DNA from: a virus
Reading direction: 5' to 3' (one strand)
Virus record (IMG/VR): IMGVR_UViG_3300033146_001917
Coordinates: 1-64,000 of that record
DNA length: 64,000 nucleotides
Shown: piece after piece, positions 47,765 to 56,147 of the stretch
Position numbering within the stretch: position 1 is the stretch's first letter
How the letters are laid out: the number at the start of each line of letters is the position of its first letter
Translations under genes and position numbers: made by a program
The notes under the pieces: model-generated
Database searches by the model: none
Told to the model about the DNA's origin: nothing
Seen by the model: only the letters and a program-made list of their open reading frames with translations

Positions 47765-47966
47765 GCTCAATATAGTCACCTAGTACCCAATTTAATTCTA
47801 GAATATGGGCTCTACTTCGAATCACCATTGCCAGAACCTCAGCAATATGCTGAGCTGGCTCTGTGTGAAGCGTTTTTATACCAGGAATTCTAAGCTTTTC
47901 TTTTTCTATGATTGGTACCATAGGCTCTTCTTTCTTTACTATATCAGACTGAGTTTTTTCAAACAT
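47745..47966 (-). CDS. Small hypothetical protein
   Basis: Not recognised. 73 residues, polar N-terminus and a helix (PAQHIAEVLAMVIRSRAHIL). AGGAG lies 6 bases ahead of its start, a strong site. It is the last gene of the minus-strand block and overlaps the sigma-like gene by 8 bases. Confidence 0.6.
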   Translation of the reverse strand: MFEKTQSDIVKKEEPMVPIIEKEKLRIPGIKTLHTEPAQHIAEVLAMVIRSRAHILELNWVLGDYIELTYSSK

Positions 47967-48501
47967 ATATTCTCCTAAAATATTCTAATATACTTTGTAA
48001 CACTTCTGTAACATACCGTAAACTAGAATGTGTAATTTTAGAAATATTTTTTATACCTAGTCCTTTATTGAAACGTAAGAATATTATATATTTTTCTAAT
48101 TTAGACATGTTAGCTAAATGTCCAAAGAATACCCAGTGTATTGAGAAATCAGGATCTTGTAATTCTATTACTGGCTCTGATTCAATATCATGATCTAGTG
48201 ACGACATAAGCTTTTGATACCAATCTCGTAATTCAAAAATAGATAATCGTAATAGATAAGCACGTTCCCCTTGATCCTTATGTTGTCTATTAGTAAGTAG
48301 ACGTTGCCAAATATAAGCTAATTGCTGATAGATATCTTCCTTTTGTAAGGAAAATTTATTATGACGAGGTATGGCCTTTAATTTATCTACAAGAGTTTTT
48401 TCATATCCATTCAATATACGGATATATTTACCTCTATGTACCTTGTCTGTTATTTCTACAAAACGTAGAAATTCTTTGTTGTATTTATAGATGGGGTGCA
48501 T
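47959..48501 (-). CDS. Sigma-70-like factor (divergent)
   Basis: 180 residues with the two-part layout of an ECF or phage sigma factor. The N-terminal half resembles region 2 (FSLQKEDIYQQLAYIWQRLL, YLLRLSIFELRDWYQ). The C-terminal half resembles region 4: LSKLEKYIIFLRF..., an LExxIxxLRF-type helix, then GLGIKNISKITHSSLRYVTE as a helix-turn-helix. It could direct host RNA polymerase to phage promoters. The call is from pattern and is moderate; other HTH regulators are possible. Confidence 0.55.
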   Translation of the reverse strand: MHPIYKYNKEFLRFVEITDKVHRGKYIRILNGYEKTLVDKLKAIPRHNKFSLQKEDIYQQLAYIWQRLLTNRQHKDQGERAYLLRLSIFELRDWYQKLMSSLDHDIESEPVIELQDPDFSIHWVFFGHLANMSKLEKYIIFLRFNKGLGIKNISKITHSSLRYVTEVLQSILEYFRRIYV

Positions 48502-48502
48502 G

Positions 48503-49081
48503 TTATTCCCAGTTTGGAATTATCTTACTATATTTTTTATTAAGCTCATTTATATAGGCAATGACAGGAACACCCTCCGCCTGAAAAAATTTATCAGCTT
48601 TAGTACCAGGCCGTCCTACTATTGCACGAAGTTTCTTAAACTCGGTAGGGTAAAATTTCTTGAATCGCTTAATAGCTACTCGGCCTTTGGGGTCTAGTAA
48701 ACCTTTGACTTCTACCCACAAATTACCTACTTTAAAATCGGGACAGTAACTTACTGTTCCACGTTTGATTCCGAATTCAAAGAAAGCAAATACTTGTGGT
48801 TCGTAATCCCATTTTTTACCTTTAGAATTCCACCATCGAGCTACATTTGCTTCCCAGTTACTACGAAAGAATTGATCTAGATCGAGACGACGACCTATTA
48901 CAGATCGTTTGTTCATTTTCTTGGTAATTTTTTTACCATCAAATTCATCTAGTTTTCTTTTAATTGCAGCACGAGATTTAGCTAATGCTATAGTCAATTG
49001 ATTTATAGATATCGTACGATTCTTTCTTAGGTACTCTTCTTCTATAGGAGACCATACGATTGCTCCTCTATTCCAGCCCAT
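48503..49081 (-). CDS. PD-(D/E)XK endonuclease with N-terminal HTH
   Basis: Residues 1-55 carry an HTH-like region (WSPIEEEYLRKNRTISINQL). The nuclease core follows: RSNWEANVARWWN, YCPDFKVGNLWVEVKG (Asp and ExK of the active site), and RFKKFYPTEFKKLRAIVG. This layout matches phage resolvase-like or T7-endonuclease-I-type enzymes. GGAG lies 9 bases before the start. It probably cleaves branched or host DNA. Confidence 0.75.
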   Translation of the reverse strand: MGWNRGAIVWSPIEEEYLRKNRTISINQLTIALAKSRAAIKRKLDEFDGKKITKKMNKRSVIGRRLDLDQFFRSNWEANVARWWNSKGKKWDYEPQVFAFFEFGIKRGTVSYCPDFKVGNLWVEVKGLLDPKGRVAIKRFKKFYPTEFKKLRAIVGRPGTKADKFFQAEGVPVIAYINELNKKYSKIIPNWE

Positions 49082-49790
49082 AATTAGTTCTCCAAGATTT
49101 CATAGCAGATCGTGACTGTTTTCCAAACAGTCCATCTATTTCACCTTTATACACATTGTCACGTTGCATAACAAGTTGCATATGGATAGCTATTTGTGTT
49201 CTCATATTAGATAGATTCATATGTATCCCTGGACAAGTTTTACGAAGTTTTCTACTGCCTTTAAACATAAACCATCCAGTATTTTTTAATTCTCTATGAC
49301 CTATAACAGCATCTGGAGAAAATCCAAAATTAAGACAGGCATTCCCAGCATGAGCATATGTTGACTGTAACATTTCTGTTGTAGGTGCGTACACATCAAC
49401 ACCCTTATCATTGCTAACTCGATACATCATAGCAATAGCAATAGAGCCAGGATTCCATACACCAACATGCCAGGATACTTTAGTATATGGTAAAGTATGA
49501 ATTATCTGATGATTAGGCATTATAATATCGTGATATGTTATTTCTGGACATCCAGTTTTTGAAATATGATTTGGGCTAATATCATATTCAGCTAATCGCT
49601 GTGGTGTAGTAACCCAATCAGTTGTATGTATCACAATTCTATTAATCTTAGATACTTTACGTGTTTTATAATATTTAGTTGGATGATGTGGCAAATCGAA
49701 AGATATATCTTGGTATTCCAAATCATGAATCTTGTTCAAGATCTGCTTTTCGTTTACGTTGTAAGTCACGTGATCTCCTATATTGTTCAC
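49068..49790 (-). CDS. Endolysin: N-acetylmuramoyl-L-alanine amidase with C-terminal binding domain
   Basis: Cuts the amide bond between muramic acid and the peptide stem in the host wall. Amidase_2/PGRP marks: RIVIHTTDW (first His ligand), EITYHDIIM, SWHVGVWNPGSIAIAM, IGHRELKNT and KTCPGIHM with the last zinc ligands. The C-terminus (GEIDGLFGKQSRSAMKSW) is a peptidoglycan-binding repeat. The start is uncertain: GTG 49790 overlaps the next gene upstream by 68 bases; the domain itself begins near residue 48. No signal peptide, so a holin is needed. Confidence 0.85.
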   Translation of the reverse strand: MNNIGDHVTYNVNEKQILNKIHDLEYQDISFDLPHHPTKYYKTRKVSKINRIVIHTTDWVTTPQRLAEYDISPNHISKTGCPEITYHDIIMPNHQIIHTLPYTKVSWHVGVWNPGSIAIAMMYRVSNDKGVDVYAPTTEMLQSTYAHAGNACLNFGFSPDAVIGHRELKNTGWFMFKGSRKLRKTCPGIHMNLSNMRTQIAIHMQLVMQRDNVYKGEIDGLFGKQSRSAMKSWRTNYGLE

Positions 49791-50871
49791 TACGATATTG
49801 CTTGGCTTTCTTTAATTGTTCTTTGTGATAATCAGATTGTAGATATTTATTTCTAGCTTGTTTAGTAAACTCTAATTTGCTTTTTACATAACCTAAGTGT
49901 TTTTCTTGGCTCTTAGTTATATTACCTTTAAAACTAACAGCACGTTTCAATTTGATACTACCAGGACCATTACCAACTGTATCAATTAATGCCAAAACGT
50001 AATCTTTTGTAAGCTCAACTGTATAAGGAATACGAATAAGATGGATGCCTAATGTAGAACAAAGATCATCTTTCCTCTCATCTAAATATTTAGCATGAGA
50101 GAAGTCATTTTTCTTTGGTTGGAACATTTTAATACGTTCAAAATGTTGTATACCATCATATTCAAAACCAATATTTAATGCAGGTATAAATACGTCTAGA
50201 TGAAGACTTTCTCCTAAATTAAATTGAGGCCAAATTTGTAATTCAGGAAACATAGAAGTAAGTAAATTAATAAGAACTTCTTCGCCTACAGAGCTAGTAC
50301 GTTTTATTTCTTTATTCCATTTTTTGTAATAACAAAGTGATCTTACCTGGGCTATAGATGCATGTGTAGAATTTGCAATATCTACATATGTAAATGTATA
50401 TCCATGTGACATTTCTTCAACGAGGGCAAGCTCTTTCTTGGTCCAAAACCTTACGTTTCTAGTCAAACCTAACTCAACCAGTTTAAGATGAATTGTTTTA
50501 TCTGTTTTCTGAAGTGCATCAGACATGTATGTAAGTGTCATACCTGCTGCTTTCATAGTTTTTAATTCTTCTAATTCTTTCTTGGTCCAGAAAGAAATCT
50601 TTCGAAGACCTAAAGAAATAGCTTTCAGAACAATGTCATCTTCAGACCGCAACAATAATACTCTTAATTCTTCATTAGAAATTGAGTCATATTTAGTTGT
50701 AAGAATTTTTAACTCATTATCAGACCAAAATCCTGGTGGAGTAACACCTTGATCATATAAAATTTTATAGACCTTAATGAGTGATAGATCTACTGTTCTA
50801 GCTATTTCAGTTACTGGAACTACACCATAAAGATTAAATATAGTGAGATTAAGTTGTCTATTTTTTTTCAT
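49723..50871 (-). CDS. EDxHD (Vsr-like) endonuclease with repeated HTH units
   Basis: Residues 1-190 hold an HTH and three SANT-like units starting WSDNELKIL, WTKKELEEL and WTKKELALV. The nuclease domain follows: GEEVLINLLTSMF, HLDVFIPALNIGFEYDGIQH (Asp, Glu-x-Asp-Gly-x-x-His), DERKDDLCSTLGIHLIRIPY. This is the EDxHD arrangement of I-Bth0305I-type homing enzymes. The tail is very basic. As a free-standing gene between lysis and unknown genes it probably spreads as a mobile endonuclease. Confidence 0.8.
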   Translation of the reverse strand: MKKNRQLNLTIFNLYGVVPVTEIARTVDLSLIKVYKILYDQGVTPPGFWSDNELKILTTKYDSISNEELRVLLLRSEDDIVLKAISLGLRKISFWTKKELEELKTMKAAGMTLTYMSDALQKTDKTIHLKLVELGLTRNVRFWTKKELALVEEMSHGYTFTYVDIANSTHASIAQVRSLCYYKKWNKEIKRTSSVGEEVLINLLTSMFPELQIWPQFNLGESLHLDVFIPALNIGFEYDGIQHFERIKMFQPKKNDFSHAKYLDERKDDLCSTLGIHLIRIPYTVELTKDYVLALIDTVGNGPGSIKLKRAVSFKGNITKSQEKHLGYVKSKLEFTKQARNKYLQSDYHKEQLKKAKQYRSEQYRRSRDLQRKRKADLEQDS

Positions 50872-50873
50872 AA

Positions 50874-51065
50874 TTATACGTAGTCAAAATCAATCATACT
50901 ATTATAATTGTATTGGTAACTATAGTTATCTTGATCAATAGCTTTAATCTTGTCTACAATATGATCCATTTCTGCCTGAATCAAAGCATTTTCAGCTGCA
51001 TTTTTTTTTGCAGCTATTTCATCCGAACTTGATAATGCATGTACTATGCGTTTGATATAATCCAT
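50874..51065 (-). CDS. Small hypothetical protein
   Basis: Not recognised. 63 residues, helical N-terminal part (AAKKNAAENALIQAEMDHIV) and a Tyr/Asn/Asp tail. It overlaps the upstream gene by 22 bases. Function unknown. Confidence 0.5.
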   Translation of the reverse strand: MDYIKRIVHALSSSDEIAAKKNAAENALIQAEMDHIVDKIKAIDQDNYSYQYNYNSMIDFDYV

Positions 51066-51376
51066 GATTGTCTCTTAGTTGAAACAAGTAGTTCGTGAAT
51101 TTTTTTCATATCAGTAACCCCTTGTTCCTCTGCGTACCGAGCTAAATCTTCTGCTAAATTATCGTCAGTAATAAACTTTAGATTAGCAAATACGTCAGAT
51201 GTCCAATCTACAGTATTAAGTACAGCTTCTTCAATATAGCAATTACCTTGTTTCGGTCCTTTAGTTATTAATATAACTATAAATTCTCGAAAACCATACT
51301 CTATAGTTGCAAGATGTAATGCATGAGCATTCCCAGGCATCTTAAAAATATTAGAGTTTTTCAGACGGAACTTCAT
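51044..51376 (-). CDS. Hypothetical protein
   Basis: Not recognised. 110 residues, alpha/beta with a hydrophobic strand (YGFREFIVILITKGP) and an acidic helix near the end. Overlaps its neighbours on both sides by about 20 bases, so it belongs to a coupled series. Confidence 0.55.
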   Translation of the reverse strand: MKFRLKNSNIFKMPGNAHALHLATIEYGFREFIVILITKGPKQGNCYIEEAVLNTVDWTSDVFANLKFITDDNLAEDLARYAEEQGVTDMKKIHELLVSTKRQSWIISNA

Positions 51377-51716
51377 CCTTAATTTTATCCTTATTACGCG
51401 TATCGTTAAGTCCTTCTACTGTATCTAAAAAGTTATCATATCCATCACTACCTAGATCACGAGCTTGACGAATAGTATGAGGCTCTACAAGGTGCTGACA
51501 ATGTACGCATCTAAGCATTTGAAAAGGAACGTCACCTGCATTATACGGCACACGTTGTCCTAACACTAAGCGATGTTCTTTTTTAAATCTAGCAAATTCA
51601 ACTTGTTCGAACCACCTGGATCCACATGTTGGGCATTCGATTAGGTCAAGAGACTTTTCTTCTTTGCTACGACGCGCAGCACGCTGAGTGGCTTCAAAAT
51701 CTTCATAGTGGCTCAT
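51351..51716 (-). CDS. Zinc-ribbon phage protein
   Basis: CPTCG near residue 28 and CVHC near residue 70 form a zinc ribbon with a long insertion between the knuckles. The N-terminus is charged (RAARRSKEEKSLDLIE). Similar small proteins are common in large phages. Its ATG overlaps the TGA of the 35-residue gene before it. Confidence 0.65.
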   Translation of the reverse strand: MSHYEDFEATQRAARRSKEEKSLDLIECPTCGSRWFEQVEFARFKKEHRLVLGQRVPYNAGDVPFQMLRCVHCQHLVEPHTIRQARDLGSDGYDNFLDTVEGLNDTRNKDKIKDEVPSEKL

Positions 51717-51820
51717 TGTTTATCTCCGTATTCTTTGGACTTCTTTAAGTCCTGTGGTTCTGTGTCCTGGTCTTTTAGAATGGCAATAATTTTACCATTC
51801 TTATCTTGTATTTTAAGCAT
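51713..51820 (-). CDS. 35-residue protein
   Basis: MLKIQDKNGKIIAILKDQDT and a Lys/Glu tail: a beta hairpin start seen in very short proteins of other phages. AGGA stands 9 bases ahead. It overlaps the gene before by 8 bases and the gene after by ATGA, so its reality is well supported by context despite its size. Confidence 0.65.
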   Translation of the reverse strand: MLKIQDKNGKIIAILKDQDTEPQDLKKSKEYGDKQ

Positions 51821-52520
51821 TACATATTTCCTGGAATGTACATGTGTTACACATAGCTGTTCGTGATGTATAATTTATACCTTCACGAATGGAAGCAGCT
51901 AATTGAGCTATGTGAGATTTGATAATTTTATCAGAGGCATGTCTAAACATAAGATTACTGGTAGTAAATACACCGTGATTACTAATGGCAAAGTTTTGAA
52001 CTTGCATTTTATCTGAGTACAAACTGTTTGTAATCATTATTCTTTTTCCTCTTACAATAAGACTATTATACATTTCTTGTCTAGTAAGGCTAGTATCTGA
52101 AAATGTTACAAAACGTACTGGGTTAGCAATATGTATGAGATCTATTGTATCTGTTATAATTACATGACTAAGTTCCATTATAACTGGTACATTTACATAG
52201 ACTTCATGAATATCATTTTGATATTGAGTGTACCATCGTTGTAATCCATGCAATACATATTCTGCTAATTTTCTAGTAGCTTGGAACGCTTCTTTATCTG
52301 TTATATCTACGTTCTTGAATACTTTTGTATCTACTAATTCTACTATTGTTCTCCAAGGAACTTTTTTATTTGTTTTTAATGTGTATGTATATGATCCTTT
52401 AATAATTGCCATGATAGTCTTCCTAACAATATGTATAGGAGGAGAAAGCGACCGCCGTTTAAAATTAAAATAAGCTGGACACTTAGCAAAATTATTAATA
52501 TCCGTAAGGCTAACCTGCAC
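51813..52520 (-). CDS. Cas4/RecB-like protein with degenerate nuclease site
   Basis: FAKCPAYF near residue 11 and CNTCTFQEIC at the C-terminus supply four cysteines in the layout of the iron-sulfur cluster of Cas4 and AddB-type nucleases. The PD-(D/E)XK residues are not obvious between them (TDTIDLIHIANP is the best candidate for the first Asp). It resembles in plan the gene at 56148. Start GTG 52520 with AAGG ahead. Likely binds DNA; cleavage is doubtful. Confidence 0.6.
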   Translation of the reverse strand: MQVSLTDINNFAKCPAYFNFKRRSLSPPIHIVRKTIMAIIKGSYTYTLKTNKKVPWRTIVELVDTKVFKNVDITDKEAFQATRKLAEYVLHGLQRWYTQYQNDIHEVYVNVPVIMELSHVIITDTIDLIHIANPVRFVTFSDTSLTRQEMYNSLIVRGKRIMITNSLYSDKMQVQNFAISNHGVFTTSNLMFRHASDKIIKSHIAQLAASIREGINYTSRTAMCNTCTFQEICNA

Positions 52521-52986
52521 TTATATCAACCTTAAGTTTGACAAAATGTATCTGTTTATCAGTAATTAATTTTTGAAGGGCGCGTTGATCTTTTGATAAC
52601 CGTTTAGCATTACCAGTTTTAACATCTATAAAGTCAACACATCCAGGCTCAGTGTCACTAGGGAATTTTATTCCTATAAAATCTACTATATTACCAAGAG
52701 GTATTATTCTATTATACTCCGCGTGTAATTTAGTATATCCTACTAATTCTCCAAGTACTCCTTTATGAGTATTAACTGATCCTTGTATAGACTGAAGTAC
52801 CTTAGTAGGCATTTTGTCAATAGCTTGTTCTAAAGGATGTAAATCTACTGTAACATGTGGAGTAGGAATTATAGGCGCAGGAGGAAGGGTTAACTTCACC
52901 TTCCGTATTTCAATCACTGTAAGTATGGCTCCTCCAAGTACAATTAATACCCCAAGTCCTATTAATATTGTATTTATTGTATCCAT
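52510..52986 (-). CDS. Membrane-anchored Holliday-junction-resolvase-like endonuclease
   Basis: Residues 5-25 form a single membrane helix. The C-terminal 90 residues match the Endonuc_Holl type: NIVDFIGIKFPSDTEPGCVD followed by FIDVKTGNAKRLSKDQRALQKLI, with the Asp and (D)xK of a PD-(D/E)XK site. A nuclease tied to the membrane might degrade incoming or host DNA at the cell edge. It overlaps the Cas4-like gene by 11 bases. Confidence 0.7.
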   Translation of the reverse strand: MDTINTILIGLGVLIVLGGAILTVIEIRKVKLTLPPAPIIPTPHVTVDLHPLEQAIDKMPTKVLQSIQGSVNTHKGVLGELVGYTKLHAEYNRIIPLGNIVDFIGIKFPSDTEPGCVDFIDVKTGNAKRLSKDQRALQKLITDKQIHFVKLKVDISAG

Positions 52987-52989
52987 TAG

Positions 52990-53181
52990 TTATCCTTCGT
53001 GGTTTAGGTTATTCCATTTACTCCATGACAAATTAGGAGTTCCTGACCATGATGGTAATTTAATTAAATTAGCAGAAGTTGCATTACAGTGTTTGCATCT
53101 ATCAGTTATTTTATCTGATGTAATTAAATACTCTTCTATCTTTCCACATTTTTTACATTCGTAATCAAAGATACGATACAT
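52990..53181 (-). CDS. FmdB-type zinc-ribbon protein
   Basis: 63 residues starting MYRIFDYECKKCGKIEEYL, with a second knuckle CKHC 17 residues on, the FmdB/putative regulatory protein layout (MPxYEYxCxxCG). ATG 53181 is chosen because AGGAG lies about 10 bases ahead and it overlaps the upstream stop (TAATG). Function unknown. Confidence 0.7.
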   Translation of the reverse strand: MYRIFDYECKKCGKIEEYLITSDKITDRCKHCNATSANLIKLPSWSGTPNLSWSKWNNLNHEG

Positions 53182-53699
53182 TATTTTTGTTCTCCTAGTC
53201 CTTCTTCTATAACCCATGTAGGTACTGCACGTCTTGTATATGTTAGTATATCCGTTTTTGCACCTAAATAATACATCCTATATGATTCTACAGCATTAGG
53301 AGAGATGTATAAAGAAGGAATTGTTAATGGTGGTGGTGTTAATTTTGTATCAGGAAAGGACCAATTCGCTGCATTACAAAACATAGTATCACGTCTAATA
53401 GCAAATCTCATATAACGTAATTTATACATATGCTGCTTATGCCATCGATACGTATATTCATTTAATAACGCTTTGAAATGATTCTTTAACCACTGATAAT
53501 TTAAAGGGGATAATATGCCCCACTGTGCCCAAGGCTGTTTTACCCAACGACGATGAACTAATGATTGGCTATTGGAATCAAGTAAGCTTTCTATTGTAGT
53601 TAATAATCTGTAAACCACTAGGATTTGAAAGATAATATGCTTATCTCCATGATACATAGCAGCTAGTTTTGGATCTTTAGCTAAATAAAAAGCATTCAT
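53181..53699 (-). CDS. Conserved phage protein (MNxFYLxxDP..H.DKH type)
   Basis: Matches a family found in T4-like and other phages: MNAFYLAKDPKLAAMYHGDK, H, LLTTIESL, RRWVKQPWAQWG, LNYQWLKNHFKALLNEYTYR, and the end ESYRMYYLGAKTDI ... YTRRAVPTW. It is sometimes annotated as a pyrimidine-dimer glycosylase-related protein, but I cannot confirm that. 172 residues. Located 3 bases from the primase-helicase gene. Confidence 0.7.
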   Translation of the reverse strand: MNAFYLAKDPKLAAMYHGDKHIIFQILVVYRLLTTIESLLDSNSQSLVHRRWVKQPWAQWGILSPLNYQWLKNHFKALLNEYTYRWHKQHMYKLRYMRFAIRRDTMFCNAANWSFPDTKLTPPPLTIPSLYISPNAVESYRMYYLGAKTDILTYTRRAVPTWVIEEGLGEQK

Positions 53700-53702
53700 G
53701 TA

Positions 53703-56138
53703 TTAGTCCATAAAGCGTGTCTTCTCGTTAATTTTACTAGATGCTTCTTGCTCTTGACGACTAGCAATAAGATTCATATCTGCCTGAGCAAAATCAGAAC
53801 TAGATGGGTAAAAATCAAAATAGATCTTATTTTTAAATGATGTAATCTTATTTTTACCAATATTTAACTCAACAGTAGGCATTCTAATTAGTTCCTGTTG
53901 TAACATTGAGTCATGGAAATATTCTGCTTTGTCAGCGTTTTCATGTACATCATTGTACAAGTGCCCAATAAAATTAGTGTCATATTCAATCTGTCCAGTT
54001 TCAATAATATCTTCATTACCTGCATGATCACCACGTTTAATCTTGCGATACTCAATAGTAGCTAATACAGTTATGTGATGTTTGGTAGCTAAGTCTTTCA
54101 TTACTGTCGAGACTGTTTTAAATCTTACACGTTCGTCACCAGCAGCGGCTTGAAAATCACGTAGCTTATGGAAATTGTCTAAGATATATACAATATTTCT
54201 CTCTGGAAATCGTTCTCGATAATATTTGATAAGCCTATCAGCGAAAGCAATTGATTTGCCATCGTTAGCATCTTTAATTACAAGACGTCCATTTTGTATC
54301 AGGTCTCGAATAACACCGTAACCAGTATCACGTTTCTGAACTGTATTGGAATTGTATTTTGCGTGATAGTTAGGATCCATAACTTCATTTAATGTAAGTT
54401 GTTTTGTTCCCTCAGCTACACATATAAATTTAGGAATTAATTGCTGTGCCGTATCGTCAATTGAATGATAGATAACAAGAGCATTGTTTTCAACTCTATG
54501 TGCAATTTCGTAGGACAACTTACTCATAAATGCAGTCTTGCCAGCATTTGCTTTTCCACCAATGACCATGAATACATCTTTTTTCCAGTCACCTGCTAGT
54601 GCATCTTCTAGCGCTTTAAGATCTGGACCTAATACATACCCGGAGAATGTTCCATCTTTAGATTCTTCATAAGTACGTTGAGTATCTAAGACAGACAGAG
54701 TAGATTCTAGAGAAAAGCTATCTTCATCAAATTTACGAGCTAAGTTAAACAAAGCTGCTTCGGCATCTTGCATTGCAGTTTCCACTGCGTCTGGATGCCT
54801 TTCAATAGTCGTAATCATTTTATCAATAATATTACGTTTCTCACGAGATTTTTCTGCTTCACGTAAATTTTGAAGCCTGTTAACTTCATGCTGAATAGTT
54901 GATAAAGTTACGCTTGTTGATTGTGCTAGAGCTTTACACTGTCTTTCCTGCTCGATATACGATGTTTCATTTACAATAAGTGGAATCATTGCTGAGCATA
55001 CATCGTTATCATCTGTTTCAGGATCGAAACGAGACAACCGCCATTCAAAAGCAGACTGCTTTTTTAGCCTGTTAAACTTAGCCATCCCATTTTCACGAAT
55101 AAATTCATCTGGATCCTGTTCATCAGGAATAATCATTACCTTAACGTTCAAGTCCTTATGACCACTTAGTATTTTATCTAAAATATTAGCAGTACGAGAC
55201 TGTCCAGGTTCATCACCATCAAAACATAAAATTAAATTATAAATGTTATGTTGTTTTAGCAATTGTACCTGTTCAACAGTGAGTGCTGTACCTCCAATAG
55301 CTACAGTATTTTTGATACCATGCTGAGCTGCTGTAACTACGTCTGAATATCCTTCGAAAATAAATACAGGTGTATTGCGACGCTTACGATATTTAAGTAA
55401 TTGATCTAAACCAAACAGTCGAGTACTCTTATGGTAGATATTACACTTAACTCCTGTATGTTTCTGATTAACGTATTTATGACCACGACCTTGAATGTAA
55501 TTTAGATCACGAGCAGCAAAACCTACAGGACGACTAAATTCATCTCGTATTGTAAATATCATTCTGGCTTCGCCAAATATATCTTTCCTAGATAAATCTA
55601 CGTCATCTAGAAATTTAGCTTGAAAGCCTATCGTTTTCATTGCTTGTCGGAATTCTTTGTAATCTGCTACACATCCTATTCCGTATTGATCACAAGTCTC
55701 TAAGTTCCATCCACGCTTTTTAGCCGTATCCAGAAATAGATTATCTTTTTTACTAGTGGTAACATAATTAGCTACAGCTGCATACGCTCTATAGGTATCC
55801 ATCTGATAGATTTCTTCTTCAGTTAATGGAGTAGTCTCTACTTCTATTTCATATTTATTAGCTAGATAGAGTAGGTTATCAGTTATGAATTCTATTCCTG
55901 TTAATGGTTTATTTTCAATGAGATGCGCCGCATGAAAAATATTTCCTGACACACCGCAGCCGAAACAATTAAATACCTTATTACCTTTCACTAACCCACA
56001 AGATGGATCGTGGTCATCATGCTGAGGAGAGATGCATTGAAATAAATTTTTACTTAAATCTATACCATGTTCTTCAAGATATTTAGGCAAAAATGCACTG
56101 ATCCGATCACGGACCTCATCGTAGTTCTTGACTTTCAT
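53703..56138 (-). CDS. Fused DNA primase and DnaB-type helicase
   Basis: Makes RNA primers and unwinds the fork. Residues about 30-65: zinc site C35-x4-H40 ... CFGC (58, 61), the CHC2-like primase ribbon. Toprim: FEGYSD (about 262) and CFDGDEPGQS (about 306). After a linker, the RecA-type helicase: Walker A GGKANAGKT (about 525-533), YHSIDDT, Walker B NIVYILDNFHKL, and a C-terminal ITSFKNKIYFDFYPSS strand. 811 residues resembles the T7 gp4 plan but larger. AAGGAACC precedes the ATG. It serves the DnaE polymerase of this phage. Confidence 0.92.
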   Translation of the reverse strand: MKVKNYDEVRDRISAFLPKYLEEHGIDLSKNLFQCISPQHDDHDPSCGLVKGNKVFNCFGCGVSGNIFHAAHLIENKPLTGIEFITDNLLYLANKYEIEVETTPLTEEEIYQMDTYRAYAAVANYVTTSKKDNLFLDTAKKRGWNLETCDQYGIGCVADYKEFRQAMKTIGFQAKFLDDVDLSRKDIFGEARMIFTIRDEFSRPVGFAARDLNYIQGRGHKYVNQKHTGVKCNIYHKSTRLFGLDQLLKYRKRRNTPVFIFEGYSDVVTAAQHGIKNTVAIGGTALTVEQVQLLKQHNIYNLILCFDGDEPGQSRTANILDKILSGHKDLNVKVMIIPDEQDPDEFIRENGMAKFNRLKKQSAFEWRLSRFDPETDDNDVCSAMIPLIVNETSYIEQERQCKALAQSTSVTLSTIQHEVNRLQNLREAEKSREKRNIIDKMITTIERHPDAVETAMQDAEAALFNLARKFDEDSFSLESTLSVLDTQRTYEESKDGTFSGYVLGPDLKALEDALAGDWKKDVFMVIGGKANAGKTAFMSKLSYEIAHRVENNALVIYHSIDDTAQQLIPKFICVAEGTKQLTLNEVMDPNYHAKYNSNTVQKRDTGYGVIRDLIQNGRLVIKDANDGKSIAFADRLIKYYRERFPERNIVYILDNFHKLRDFQAAAGDERVRFKTVSTVMKDLATKHHITVLATIEYRKIKRGDHAGNEDIIETGQIEYDTNFIGHLYNDVHENADKAEYFHDSMLQQELIRMPTVELNIGKNKITSFKNKIYFDFYPSSSDFAQADMNLIASRQEQEASSKINEKTRFMD

Positions 56139-56147
56139 GTGGTTCCT

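Noticed and set aside
49723-50871. EDxHD gene as a host-type Vsr mismatch endonuclease
   Set aside because: It carries three SANT-like DNA-binding units and a long basic tail, as in phage homing endonucleases, rather than the short compact Vsr form.
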